A DNA stretch of 64,000 nt from SZAS-18 sp038322235 (GCA_038322235.1 JBBQFQ010000026.1:3477-67476); one strand, 5' to 3'; positions 34,943-43,772 are shown, counted from the first letter of the stretch. Notes: generated by a model from the letters alone, not told the origin. Numbers and translations are program-made.

Positions 34943-35899
34943 ATGAGCGCTCCCTTTGGCTACGAAGCGGTCAAGACCGAGGCTGATGCCATCAAGGCCG
35001 CCGGTGGTACGGCTGGTGCGATGTATCTCGCCGGCGGTACCACCCTTCTCGATCTGTGGAAGCTCGGCGCGATGCAGCCGACGAAGCTGATCGACGTTAA
35101 CGCGCTGCCCTATTCCCAAGTGAGTGTCGCCTCCGGCACCGCCCGGCTCGGGGCGATGGCGAGGATGAGCGACGCGGCGGCGGACAAAGATCTCGCGACG
35201 CACTTTCCGGTGCTCACGGAATCGCTCCTGCTCGCCGCGAGCGCGCAGATTCGGAATATGGCGTCTCTGGGCGGGAATCTCCTCCAGCGGCCGCGCAGCT
35301 TCACGTATCGGAATCCCGACCCCACCGCGACCGAGGCGGACGGTCGGACGGATGCGATCTTCGGCGTGAGCGCGAAAGCGCGCGCGCCGCATCCCTCCGA
35401 TTTCGCCGTCGCGTTGACGGCGTTGGACGCGAGCGTGCGTCTGCGTCGGGCCGCGGGGGAGCGGATCGTGCGGATCGCCGATTTTTATCGTGAGCCCGGC
35501 AATGAACCGCAGCGGCTCACGACGATCCTCCCCGGGGAATTGATCACCGGCATCGAAGTGCCCGCTCTGCCGTGGGCCCGACATTCGACCTACGTGAAAA
35601 TCCGCGACCGCGCTTCGTACCAGTTCGCGATCGTCTCGGTGGCCGTCGCTCTGCGGATTGAAAACGGAGTCGTGCGCGAGTCGCGAGTGGCGGCCGGCGG
35701 AGTCGGCACGCGTCCGTGGCGTCTTCCGCTGGTGGAGGCCGCTCTCGCCGACAAGCCCGCCGAAGTCGCCGGTTTCGAGGAGGCGGCCGCGATCGCCGGC
35801 GAGGGCGCCAAGACGCACGAATTGAACGCCTACAAGATCGAACTCCTGAAACGCACCGTCGTGCGGGCCTGCTTGAAAGCGGCGGCAATCGCGGGCTGA
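34943..35899 (+). CDS. FAD-binding subunit of the molybdenum hydroxylase (PaoB-like, lacking 4Fe-4S ligands)
   Basis: A 318-residue FAD subunit (CO dehydrogenase/xanthine dehydrogenase medium chain). The FAD-binding 'YLAGGTTLLDLWK' (near 29-41) and 'IRNMASLGGNLLQRPR' are present, with the C-terminal domain ending 'AYKIELLKRTVVRACLKAA'. In E. coli PaoB, the insertion after 'GGNLLQR' holds four Cys for an extra 4Fe-4S cluster. Here that segment reads 'RSFTYRNPDPTATEAD' and has no Cys; the only Cys in the whole protein is near the C-terminus. The extra cluster must be absent. It starts at ATG 34943 and ends 16 bases before the large subunit. Confidence 0.9.
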   Translation: MSAPFGYEAVKTEADAIKAAGGTAGAMYLAGGTTLLDLWKLGAMQPTKLIDVNALPYSQVSVASGTARLGAMARMSDAAADKDLATHFPVLTESLLLAASAQIRNMASLGGNLLQRPRSFTYRNPDPTATEADGRTDAIFGVSAKARAPHPSDFAVALTALDASVRLRRAAGERIVRIADFYREPGNEPQRLTTILPGELITGIEVPALPWARHSTYVKIRDRASYQFAIVSVAVALRIENGVVRESRVAAGGVGTRPWRLPLVEAALADKPAEVAGFEEAAAIAGEGAKTHELNAYKIELLKRTVVRACLKAAAIAG

Positions 35900-35915
35900 A
35901 CTCGACGACATTCTC

Positions 35916-38174
35916 ATGAGCACCGAAACCACGCTTGGAAAGCCCGTCTCGCGGGTCGATGGCCGGCTGAAGGTCACGGGAGCCGCGCTCTACGCGGCGG
36001 ATCACCCGGCGAAGGGCATCACCCACGCATTTCTGATCAAAAGTCGGATCGGGAAGGGACGCATCACGGGGTTCGACTCAGCGGAAGCCGAGCGCGCTCC
36101 CGGAGTGCTGGGATTGTGGTCGCATCAGCGCTCGCTCAAGCTTTATCTGACGGGCGATAATTTCATGGAAGGGACCGTGCTTGGGGAGAAGTTTCTCCCG
36201 CTCCAGTCCGACCAGATTCTCTACCATGGCCAGACGATCGGATTTGTCGTCGCCGAGACTTACGAGCAGGCCCGCCATGCCGCTTCGCTCGTCCGGGTGA
36301 AGTATGAGGAGAAGCCGCCGGTCGCGTCCTGGGAGGCGGCGAAGCAAAAAACGGCCGAGCCGCAGACGGTCGATTTTCAGGCCGCCCGCATCAGCCGCAC
36401 CGCCGACGCGGGCGCCAGCGTGCAGGAGCTCTTCGATGGCTGCGAAGTGAAAGTCGAGGCGACCTACACCACGCCGATTGGTCATCACGCGACGATCGAG
36501 CCTCACGCGACGGTGGCCGAGTGGGTGGGGGACCAGATCACGATTCACAACTGCTCGCAGTGGATGACGGGGCAGCAGGCCAGCCTGGCCGAAGTTCTCG
36601 GCATCCCGGCGGAGAAGGTGCGCGTCGTCTGTCCCTTCGTGGGCGGAGGGTTCGGCTGCAAGGCGACGCTCTGGATGCACACGGCACTCGCGGTCGTGGC
36701 GGCGCGCGAACTCAAGCGTCCGGTGAAGATCGTCCTGACCCGCGAGCAGGCGTTCACTTCCAACGGGCATCGCCCGGCCACGATTCAGGAGCTGCAACTG
36801 GGCTCCGGAAAGGATGGACGGATCAAGGCGCTCCGCCACCTCGTGTCCAGCACTTCGAGCGAGGCCCACGAGTTCGTCGAGCCCGCGGCGCACCGGACCT
36901 CACTGAACTTCTATTCGGTCCCGAACGTGGAAGTGGCGCAGAAGCTCGCGCCGCTCAACGTGGGCGCTCCGACCTGGATGCGCGCTCCGGGCGAAGCTCC
37001 GGGGATGTTCGCGCTGGAATCGGCGATGGACGAACTGGCGCTCGCCCTCAAGATCGATCCCGTCGTGCTGCGTCTGCTCAACTACGCCGAGCAGGATTTG
37101 CATAAGAAGGCGCCTTTCTCCTCCAAGCATTTGCGAGAGTGCTACGAGCAGGGCGCGGAGCGATTCGGCTGGGCGAAACGTAACCCCGAGCCGAAGTCCC
37201 AGCGGGAGGGCGACTGGTGGATCGGGCAGGGCATGGCGAGCGCCTACTATCCCGGCTACCGCTTCGCCTCGAGCGCGCGGGTGCGCCTGCTGGCCGACGG
37301 GACCGCGGTCGTGGCGAGCGCCACGCATGACCTCGGCACGGGCATGTACACGATCATGTGCCAGGTCGCGGCGGAGTCGCTCGGCCTCCCGATGGACAAG
37401 GTTCGCTCCGAACTGGGCGACTCCGCGTTGCCTCCGGCAACGATCGCGGGGGGTTCCATGTCCACCGCGAGCGTGATGCCGGCGGTCAAGGCGGCCGCGG
37501 AATCCGTGCGGAAGAAACTCATCGCGCTCGCGGTCAAGGATCCCAAGTCGCTCCTCAAAGGAATGAAACCCGAGGAAATCACCGTCGAGGCCGGCGTTCT
37601 CGCTGGCGGCGAAAAACGGGAGCCGGTCACGGGGGTCATTCAGCGTTCCGGTCTGGCCGCGATTGAGGCAACGGAAACGGCGCGGCCCGGCGAGGAGGGC
37701 CGGAAGTTTTCCTTCTACTCTTACGGCGCGCAGTTCGCCGAGGTGAAGGTGCACGCGATGACCGGGGAGGTCCGGGTCACGCGTTTCGTCTCGGCCATGG
37801 ACATCGGCCGCGTGCTCAACGCCAAAACGGCGCGCAGCCAGGTGATCGGCGGCGTCGTCTGGGGAATCGGGATGGCGCTGCACGAGGAATCGGTTCTCGA
37901 CCCGAAGACCGGCCGGTTCATCACGGCGGACTTGGGGGCCTATCACGTCCCGGTAAATGCCGACATCCCAAAGATCGACGTGATCTTCACCGATCAGCCC
38001 GATCTCAATTTCAATTCGCTCGGCGTCCGCGGCGTGGGCGAGATCGGCATTACCGGCGTGAACGCGGCGATCGCGAATGCGGTCTTCCACGCTACCGGAG
38101 TGCGGGTGCGGGATTTGCCGATCACCCCCGAGCGGCTGCTGACGCCACCAAAGGTTCCGACGACCGTCGGCTGA
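35916..38174 (+). CDS. Molybdopterin-binding large subunit of an aldehyde/xanthine oxidoreductase (PaoC-like)
   Basis: A 752-residue catalytic subunit. The N-terminal domain has 'VSRVDGRLKVTGAALYAADH', the Moco region has 'VVCPFVGGGFGCKATLW' and 'APTWMRAPGEAPGMFALESA', and the C-terminal motif 'GVGEIGITGVNAAIANAVFHATG' carries the catalytic base Glu709. Length and lack of an own signal peptide match PaoC. It should oxidise an aldehyde or N-heterocycle at a molybdenum-cytosine-dinucleotide centre. The substrate is not predictable. Strong gene order (2Fe-2S, FAD, Moco, XdhC-like, MocA-like) supports an MCD-type enzyme. Confidence 0.93.
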   Translation: MSTETTLGKPVSRVDGRLKVTGAALYAADHPAKGITHAFLIKSRIGKGRITGFDSAEAERAPGVLGLWSHQRSLKLYLTGDNFMEGTVLGEKFLPLQSDQILYHGQTIGFVVAETYEQARHAASLVRVKYEEKPPVASWEAAKQKTAEPQTVDFQAARISRTADAGASVQELFDGCEVKVEATYTTPIGHHATIEPHATVAEWVGDQITIHNCSQWMTGQQASLAEVLGIPAEKVRVVCPFVGGGFGCKATLWMHTALAVVAARELKRPVKIVLTREQAFTSNGHRPATIQELQLGSGKDGRIKALRHLVSSTSSEAHEFVEPAAHRTSLNFYSVPNVEVAQKLAPLNVGAPTWMRAPGEAPGMFALESAMDELALALKIDPVVLRLLNYAEQDLHKKAPFSSKHLRECYEQGAERFGWAKRNPEPKSQREGDWWIGQGMASAYYPGYRFASSARVRLLADGTAVVASATHDLGTGMYTIMCQVAAESLGLPMDKVRSELGDSALPPATIAGGSMSTASVMPAVKAAAESVRKKLIALAVKDPKSLLKGMKPEEITVEAGVLAGGEKREPVTGVIQRSGLAAIEATETARPGEEGRKFSFYSYGAQFAEVKVHAMTGEVRVTRFVSAMDIGRVLNAKTARSQVIGGVVWGIGMALHEESVLDPKTGRFITADLGAYHVPVNADIPKIDVIFTDQPDLNFNSLGVRGVGEIGITGVNAAIANAVFHATGVRVRDLPITPERLLTPPKVPTTVG

Positions 38175-38187
38175 TTCGCGTCGAGAC

Positions 38188-39111
38188 ATGCGTGATCTCA
38201 AACCCATCGTGGCCGCGTTCGAGCGCGGGGCCGCGGCCGCGGTCCTCGCCACGGCGGTCCGGACGAGAGGCTCGACCTATCGGAAGGCCGGCGCGCGGTT
38301 GCTGGTGGGAGCGGATGGCGCGACGACCGGCTCCCTGAGCAGCGGGTGTCTCGAGGACGAAGTGGCGGGGATTGCCCGGCGCGTGCTGAGGACTGGCGTC
38401 GCCGAATTGCACGAATTCGATCTGCGGCCCCGCTTCGGGTGCAATGGTTCGATCGAGATCCTCCTGGAGCGACTCGCGGTCGGAAACGTTTTCGTCAGCG
38501 CGGTGCGCGGTGCGCTCGACTCCCGCCGCGCGCTGCGGGTCGCGACGCGCTTCGCGGGTGCGGAAAGCCTCGGCTCATTCGTCCCTGGCACCGGCTTTCG
38601 CGGCGACGACGCCATCTTCTCGCAAACGCTCGAGCCGGTGATCCAGCTGGTGCTCGTGGGTGATGGACACGATGCGATTGCATTGCATCGGGTGGCCGCG
38701 GCGATTGGATGGGATGTCGAAGTCGTCGATCAGGCCGCGGCGATCCCCGTGCTCGATTCGCGCAGCGCCGTCGTCGTGAAGGCGCACAAACTCGGTCGAG
38801 ACTTCGCAGCGCTCCGCGCCCTCCTCGCGCAGGCGATTCCATACGTCGGGCTGATGGGCCCCGTGCGCCGGAAACGCGAACTCCTGACGATGCTCTACGA
38901 AGAAGGCGCCCTCAGCCCAAACGCCTCGCTCACCCATCTCTTCGGCCCGAGCGGGCTCGACCTTGGGAGCGAGACGCCCGCGGAGATCGCCCTCTCGATC
39001 TGCGCGGAGATTCAAGCCGTAATGGCAGGGCATGCAGCCGGCTCGCTGCGAGACAAGCCCGCGGCGATCCACCTGCCGACGCGGGAGCTGGCGCCGGAGC
39101 CGATTCCCTGA
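38188..39111 (+). CDS. XdhC/CoxI family molybdenum-cofactor chaperone (PaoD-like)
   Basis: A 307-residue protein that likely binds sulfurated molybdenum cofactor and inserts it into the large subunit encoded just upstream (13-base gap). The N-terminal XdhC/CoxI motif 'TRGSTYRKAGARLLVGADG' and the conserved 'GSLSSGCLEDEV' (Cys near 54) are present. The C-terminal Rossmann domain has 'LVLVGDGHDAIALHRVA' and 'PYVGLMGPVRRKRELL'. Its stop and the next gene's start are three bases apart, so coupled translation is likely. Confidence 0.9.
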   Translation: MRDLKPIVAAFERGAAAAVLATAVRTRGSTYRKAGARLLVGADGATTGSLSSGCLEDEVAGIARRVLRTGVAELHEFDLRPRFGCNGSIEILLERLAVGNVFVSAVRGALDSRRALRVATRFAGAESLGSFVPGTGFRGDDAIFSQTLEPVIQLVLVGDGHDAIALHRVAAAIGWDVEVVDQAAAIPVLDSRSAVVVKAHKLGRDFAALRALLAQAIPYVGLMGPVRRKRELLTMLYEEGALSPNASLTHLFGPSGLDLGSETPAEIALSICAEIQAVMAGHAAGSLRDKPAAIHLPTRELAPEPIP

Positions 39112-39114
39112 GCA

Positions 39115-39696
39115 ATGTCTGAAGTTTCGGCCGCTCGTCGCATCGCTGCCGTGGTGCTCGCGGCGGGGGCGAGCACGCGTCTCGGGCAGCCGAAGCAGTT
39201 GGTGCGGATCGCCGGCGAAGCGCTGCTCGCGCGCGTCGTTCGGCTCGCCCGGGAAGCAGGCTGTGCCTCCGTTTGGGTCGTGCTGGGCGCCGTGCTGGAG
39301 TCTTGCGAGGCAGCGGTGGCCGGAAGTGGGGCAGACGTGGTGGTCAATCCCCGCTGGAAGGATGGCATGGGGTCTTCGATCGCCGCTGGTGTGGCGGCAT
39401 TGCCGCGCGACGTCGAGGCGATTCTCCTCCTCGTTTGCGACCAACCCCGTCTCACGGTCGGTTCGCTTCGGGCACTGATCGATGGTGTCGCCGGGAAGAT
39501 CGCCGTGGCTCGCTACGAAGGTGCGCTGGGAACCCCCGCACTCTTTCCCATTCGGTTCCGGGCTGAACTGGCCGCGCTCGATGGGGAGTCCGGGGCGAAG
39601 CGGCTCTTCCAGAGGTTCGCGGCCGAGGTCAATCCCGTCGATATGCCCGAGGCGGCGTTCGATCTCGATACGCCCGAGGCTCTCGCCGCGCTTTGA
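39115..39696 (+). CDS. mocA: Molybdenum cofactor cytidylyltransferase-like NTP transferase (MocA family)
   Basis: A 193-residue nucleotidyltransferase. The nucleotide-binding motif 'VVLAAGASTRLGQPKQLV' (near residues 14-31), 'VVVNPRWKDGMGSSIAAGV' and 'LLVCDQPRL' match MobA/MocA-like enzymes. The context, downstream of a PaoABC/XdhC-like set, favours CTP:molybdopterin cytidylyltransferase over GTP-using MobA. It would supply the MCD cofactor of the hydroxylase. Last gene of the set. Confidence 0.85.
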   Translation: MSEVSAARRIAAVVLAAGASTRLGQPKQLVRIAGEALLARVVRLAREAGCASVWVVLGAVLESCEAAVAGSGADVVVNPRWKDGMGSSIAAGVAALPRDVEAILLLVCDQPRLTVGSLRALIDGVAGKIAVARYEGALGTPALFPIRFRAELAALDGESGAKRLFQRFAAEVNPVDMPEAAFDLDTPEALAAL

Positions 39697-39792
39697 AGGC
39701 GTTCCGCGCGATTTCGCGCCCGAAAAGCTTCCCGCGTCATCGCAGAGGCGGGGGTTGGCGGTCGGCCTCAATCCGGCTTCCCTCCGGATCGC

Positions 39793-40752
39793 ATGCGCTA
39801 CTTCATCGTTCACGCCCACCACGAACCCCAGAGTTTCAACGGCTCCCTCACCCGCCACGCGGTCGAGCTCCTCACGGCCGCCGGCCACGAGGTGCAGGTC
39901 AGCGATCTCTACGCGATGAAGTTCGATCCGGTTTCGGATCGCCGGAACTACCTCAGCGTTGCGAATCCGGATTATTTGAAGCAGGGCGCGGAGGATCGTT
40001 ATGCGTCGGCCCACGATGGCTTCGTGCCGGAACTTCGGGCGGAAATGGAGAAGGTGGACTGGTGCGACGCGCTGATTTTTCAGATGCCGCTCTGGTGGTT
40101 TGGCATGCCTGCGATCTTGAAGGGTTGGGTGGATCGGGTCTTTGCGGCCGGACGGATGTACGGTGATGGGAAGTGGTACGAAAACGGCGTCGGAAAGGGG
40201 AAAAGAGCGTTGCTCTCGATGTCAACGGGCGGCGGTGCGTCCATCTATTCCGACGATGGGTTGAACCCCAAACTCCACGCCGTCGTCACCCCGATTCAGC
40301 ACGGCGTATTTTGGTACAACGGATTCGCGCCCATGGAGCCCTTCATTGCGTGGAGCGCGGGCTGGTGCGAGCCGGTGCAGCGGGGGCAGTATCTGGAGGA
40401 CTATGCGGCGCGCCTTCTTCAACTCTTCGATGACCCGCCCCTGCGCTTCATTCGTGCGAGTGAATGCGACGAATCCACCTACCGTGACACTTGGCCGAGA
40501 TTTCTCGTCCACTGGGCCCGAACGGGGGAGGAGAACGGCGTCGATCCCGCGCTCCGGCGGGCTCACGCCGCAAAGCTGGCGGAGCTGAAGGTGAGTCGCG
40601 AGCTACCTTACGAATTTCTTGCCGTAGATCGCGCCCAGGGCTGGATGCAAATTCGGGCTCGCAGTGAGGAGCATGCGCGCGAGATCGTCGACTCCCTCCC
40701 GCTCAGCTCGCAGCGCCGCATCCGCCTGACGCGACTCGCGCCCTCTCAATAG
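39793..40752 (+). CDS. NAD(P)H:quinone oxidoreductase-like flavoprotein with C-terminal extension
   Basis: The first ~210 residues are a flavodoxin-like NQO/MdaB domain: 'MRYFIVHAHHEPQSFNGSL', 'DALIFQMPLWWFGMPAILKGWVDRVF', 'MSTGGGASIYS'. FMN/FAD binding and two-electron quinone reduction are expected. Residues 220-319 are not part of the family: 'RDTWPRFLVHWARTGEENG' looks like a tail, and the final 'QGWMQIRARSEEHAREIVDSLP' resembles an alpha-beta sandwich of the YciI/muconolactone-isomerase type. The fused part may be a regulatory or dimerisation domain. The start ATG 39793 is followed by the family's N-terminus. Confidence 0.82.
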   Translation: MRYFIVHAHHEPQSFNGSLTRHAVELLTAAGHEVQVSDLYAMKFDPVSDRRNYLSVANPDYLKQGAEDRYASAHDGFVPELRAEMEKVDWCDALIFQMPLWWFGMPAILKGWVDRVFAAGRMYGDGKWYENGVGKGKRALLSMSTGGGASIYSDDGLNPKLHAVVTPIQHGVFWYNGFAPMEPFIAWSAGWCEPVQRGQYLEDYAARLLQLFDDPPLRFIRASECDESTYRDTWPRFLVHWARTGEENGVDPALRRAHAAKLAELKVSRELPYEFLAVDRAQGWMQIRARSEEHAREIVDSLPLSSQRRIRLTRLAPSQ

Positions 40753-40790
40753 GGGTTTGGGGGCGTGGATTGCCCGCGCGTTCGCGAAAT

Positions 40791-40821
40791 TTAACTTGTC
40801 ACAATGATTGTTACGCATTAA
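40791..40821. promoter_or_regulatory. Large inverted repeat, candidate operator of the nitroreductase unit
   Basis: The core GTCACAATGATTGTTAC (40798-40814) is symmetric around 40806 with one mismatch per arm. The symmetry extends to flanking TTAA blocks (TTAACTT / GCATTAA). It lies 15-45 bases before the nitroreductase start and is AT-rich compared with its surroundings, as expected for a promoter with a repressor site. The regulator is not encoded nearby; MarR, HxlR or TetR types are possible. Confidence 0.55.
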
Positions 40822-40835
40822 CGATCCCGCACTCT

Positions 40836-41480
40836 ATGACTACCGTTTCCGCCGCCACCATTCTCTCCGGACTCCAGTGGCGCTACGCCACGAAGCAGTT
40901 CGACCCAGCCCGCAAGATTTCCGCGGAGACGTGGAAAGCGCTCGAGGAAGTTCTGACGCTCTCGCCGTCGTCGTACGGTCTCCAGCTCTGGAAGTTCGTG
41001 GTCGTGACGACGCAGTCGGTGAAGGACCAACTCCCCGCTCACTCGTACGGGCAGAACCAGCCGCGCGACGCCTCCCACCTCGTCGTGCTGGCGGGCCGGA
41101 CTGAGTTCACCGAAGCGGATGTCGATCGCCTGCTTGCCCGGATCGTCGCGGTGCGCGGCGGCACGGTCGCTGATCTCGCGGCTTACAAGGGGATGATGAT
41201 GGGTTCGGTCGCCAATCCGTCGATGCCGGTCGCGGAGTATGTCTCCCGCCAGGTGTACATTGCGTTGGGACAGCTCATCACGAGTGCCACGCTCATGGGA
41301 GTCGATACCTGCCCGATGGAAGGTTTCATCCCGGCGGAGTACGATCAGATTCTCGGCCTCACCGGCACGGGGTACACCGCGAAGGTGTTGTGCGCCGCGG
41401 GCTATCGCTCCGTCGATGACAAATATGCCGCCGCCCCGAAGGTGCGCTTCCCCGTCAGCGAAGTGGTCCACCATATCTGA
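40836..41480 (+). CDS. NAD(P)H nitroreductase family protein (NfsB-like)
   Basis: A 214-residue FMN enzyme. 'LQWRYATKQFDPARKIS' and 'TLSPSSYGLQLWKFVVV' are the N-terminal FMN-binding motifs; 'VDTCPMEGF' and 'GYTAKVLCAAGYRS' follow in the C-terminal half. The family reduces nitro groups, quinones or flavins with NAD(P)H. The ATG at 40836 gives the standard N-terminus. First gene after a strong inverted repeat and probably followed by the SDR gene (23-base gap), consistent with a redox-stress unit. Confidence 0.9.
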   Translation: MTTVSAATILSGLQWRYATKQFDPARKISAETWKALEEVLTLSPSSYGLQLWKFVVVTTQSVKDQLPAHSYGQNQPRDASHLVVLAGRTEFTEADVDRLLARIVAVRGGTVADLAAYKGMMMGSVANPSMPVAEYVSRQVYIALGQLITSATLMGVDTCPMEGFIPAEYDQILGLTGTGYTAKVLCAAGYRSVDDKYAAAPKVRFPVSEVVHHI

Positions 41481-41503
41481 GTTCCGCGCTCGCCCTTCTG
41501 ACC

Positions 41504-42262
41504 ATGAAAAAGACATTTATCGGGAAGGTCGCGCTCGTGACCGGCGGCACTTCCGGCATCGGCCGCGCCGCCGCGATCGCTTTCGCCAAGGAGGGCGTGA
41601 AGGTGGTGGTCACCGGAAGGCGCGAGAAAGAGGGTCTGGAGAGCGTCGAGTTAATCGAAAATGTGGGTGGCCAGGGTGCGTTCGAGCCGTGCGATGTCAC
41701 GCGCGAATCTGATCTTGCGGCCGCCGTTGCGGCAGCGGTGAAGCGCTATGGCCGGCTTGATTTCGCGTTCAACAACGCCGGGATCGAGGAGGCCGCCGGT
41801 CCCTTCACAGCCAAGGACGAAGCGGAGATCTCGCGGGTGCTCGATACGAATGTGAAGGGCGTGATCTTCGCCCTGAAGCACCAGATCGCCGCCATGCTCC
41901 AGACGGGCGGCGGCGCGATCGTCAACAACGCCTCCGTCGCGGGCGTCGTGGGAATGGGCGGCGCGGCGATCTACGTCGCGAGCAAACACGCCGTCGTCGG
42001 GTTGACCCGGGCTGTCGCGCTCGAGTATGCGAAGCAGGGCATTCGCGTGAATGCCGTGGCTCCCGGTGGAACGGAGACCGCGATGTTTGACCGCTTCGCG
42101 AGTTCGCCGGAGATGCGCGATGCGATCGGCGGGATGCATCCCCTGGGTCGACTCGCGCGGCCAGAGGAAATCGCTTCGGCGGTGGTCTTCCTCTGTGCGC
42201 CGGGCTCCAGCTTCATTACCGGGCAGTGCCTCGCGGTCGACGGGGGCTGGACGGCCCAATAA
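41504..42262 (+). CDS. Short-chain dehydrogenase/reductase (SDR)
   Basis: A 252-residue classical SDR. The cofactor motif is 'VTGGTSGIGRAAAIAFAKEG', the structural motif is 'FNNAGIE', and the catalytic Tyr-x3-Lys lies in 'IYVASKHAVVG' (near 157-161), with the Ser in 'NNASVAGV'. 'AVAPGGTETAMFD' and 'SSFITGQCLAVDGGW' are standard. Arg at the end of the second strand ('VTGRREKEG') suggests preference for NADP. Substrate is not predictable. Likely cotranscribed with the nitroreductase. Confidence 0.92.
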   Translation: MKKTFIGKVALVTGGTSGIGRAAAIAFAKEGVKVVVTGRREKEGLESVELIENVGGQGAFEPCDVTRESDLAAAVAAAVKRYGRLDFAFNNAGIEEAAGPFTAKDEAEISRVLDTNVKGVIFALKHQIAAMLQTGGGAIVNNASVAGVVGMGGAAIYVASKHAVVGLTRAVALEYAKQGIRVNAVAPGGTETAMFDRFASSPEMRDAIGGMHPLGRLARPEEIASAVVFLCAPGSSFITGQCLAVDGGWTAQ

Positions 42263-42307
42263 CTGCACGACCGGGGAATGCCGCCTGCACCCAGCGCTCC
42301 TATCAAG

Positions 42308-43084
42308 ATGAAACGACTTCTTCGTCCACTTTTCGCCGCAAGCCTCTTCGCTTCGGTCGTTCTGGCGGCACCGCTCGATGACCCACTCCGCGCCCACGGT
42401 GGATTGGAGGTCTGGCGGACCTTTGGCCGGCTCGAGTTTGATCTGGCGTGGAAATTCGGCGCGAAAGCGCTCGATGATCATCAGCTGTTCGATCTCGTGA
42501 GCCGCGACGGCCGCGTTCAGTGCGAGCGCTACGCGGTCGGCGGCTCGATGGCCGGCGACGTCTGGGTGATGCCGGAGGAGAAGGCGCTCGGGGGCACGCC
42601 GGCGCGGTTCTACCTCTGGACTCCTTTCTATTTTTTTGCGTTGCCCTTCGTGCTCGCGGATGACGGCGTGAAGTCCGAAGCATTGGGGGTCCGCGACTTC
42701 AGCGGGAAACAATACGATGTCGTCCGGTGTAGCTTTGGCGCCGGAATTGGTGACGCGCCGGGAGACACCTACACCTGCTACTTCGATCGCGGGACGCATC
42801 GGCTGAAGCTCGCCCGGTACCTTGTGACTTACTTCGATAAGTCGGCCGGCGCGAAGAAGGATGCCCCGGCCGAGCACGCGATCGTCTTCGACGAATGGCA
42901 GGACGTGCAAGGGCTCGTCGTGCCGCGTCGGGCGGTGTTCTTCAACTGGTCTGGCGACGGCGTCACCGGGGAGGCCCGCGGTTCCGCGGATTTCACAAAT
43001 GTCCGCTTCGCGAAGGATCGGCCGTCCGGGCAGACTTTTGAGAAGCCGGCGAGCGCTGTCCTCGCCGCGCCGGCCCCCCACTGA
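42308..43084 (+). CDS. Exported protein of unknown function (DUF6503-like)
   Basis: A 258-residue protein from ATG 42308 with a signal peptide ('LFAASLFASVVLAAP'). The mature part begins 'LRAHGGLEVWRTFGRLEFDLAW', a pattern seen in secreted proteins of the DUF6503 type that resemble the LolA/VioE fold. 'DGRVQCERYAVGG', 'YVVRCSFGAG'-like ('YDVVRCSFGAG') and 'LVVPRRAVFFNW' support a beta-rich lipid-binding-like fold, but function is unknown. It lies between the SDR and the WrbA-like gene on the same strand, possibly in the same unit. Confidence 0.68.
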   Translation: MKRLLRPLFAASLFASVVLAAPLDDPLRAHGGLEVWRTFGRLEFDLAWKFGAKALDDHQLFDLVSRDGRVQCERYAVGGSMAGDVWVMPEEKALGGTPARFYLWTPFYFFALPFVLADDGVKSEALGVRDFSGKQYDVVRCSFGAGIGDAPGDTYTCYFDRGTHRLKLARYLVTYFDKSAGAKKDAPAEHAIVFDEWQDVQGLVVPRRAVFFNWSGDGVTGEARGSADFTNVRFAKDRPSGQTFEKPASAVLAAPAPH

Positions 43085-43133
43085 GTTTTTTCTGACCCAT
43101 CGGTTCCCGAAGCAAAGGCAACCTATCCCAAAT

Positions 43134-43688
43134 ATGAGCACACCCGTCAAAATCGCGGTCGTTTATCACTCCGGATTTGGACACACCAAGTTCCAGGCGG
43201 AAGCCGTCGCTCAGGGTGCCGGATCGGTCGCGAGCGCCGAGGTAAAACTGATGGCGGTTGACGCCATCGACTGGGATTTTCTTGATGTGGCGCACGCCCA
43301 CATTTACGGCGCACCCACTTACATGGGTTCGCTTTCGGCGCCCTTTAAAGCGTTCATGGACGAGACGGGCGGACGCTGGATGAAAGGAGCCTGGGCGGAC
43401 AAACTCGCGGCTGGCTTCAGTAATTCCGGCAGCCTGAGCGGCGACAAGCTCCAATCCCTCGTGCAACTCGGCATTCTCGCCGCCCAGCACGGGATGATCT
43501 GGGTGAGCAACGTCGCCGCCCAGACCGGCCGCGGATCGGATGACGTGAATCGCATCGGCAGTTTCTTTGGCGCGATGGCCCAGAGTAATCACGGCGAGGC
43601 TTCGCCCGCGCCCGGTGACCTGAAGACCGCCGAGATCCTGGGCGCCCGCGTGGCGCGCGCCGCCCAGCGCTGGAACGCAGCGGGCTGA
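43134..43688 (+). CDS. Flavodoxin-like NAD(P)H:quinone reductase (WrbA-related)
   Basis: A 184-residue FMN protein. 'IAVVYHSGFGHTKFQAEAVAQGA' is the phosphate-binding start of flavodoxin-like folds, 'HIYGAPTYMGSLSAPFKAFMDETG' matches WrbA-type enzymes and 'AGFSNSGSLSGDK' follows. It probably reduces quinones by two electrons. Length is close to that of NAD(P)H-dependent FMN reductases. It is the last of the small redox genes in this stretch (nitroreductase, SDR, this one), which suggests a shared role in electrophile or quinone stress. Confidence 0.85.
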   Translation: MSTPVKIAVVYHSGFGHTKFQAEAVAQGAGSVASAEVKLMAVDAIDWDFLDVAHAHIYGAPTYMGSLSAPFKAFMDETGGRWMKGAWADKLAAGFSNSGSLSGDKLQSLVQLGILAAQHGMIWVSNVAAQTGRGSDDVNRIGSFFGAMAQSNHGEASPAPGDLKTAEILGARVARAAQRWNAAG

Positions 43689-43772
43689 GCGACCCGGCGT
43701 CGCTTTCTTCGGGAAGGCTGCGCCCGCCGAAACGAGAAACGCCGGGGAGATGCTGATTTACCCGCTTCCCCG

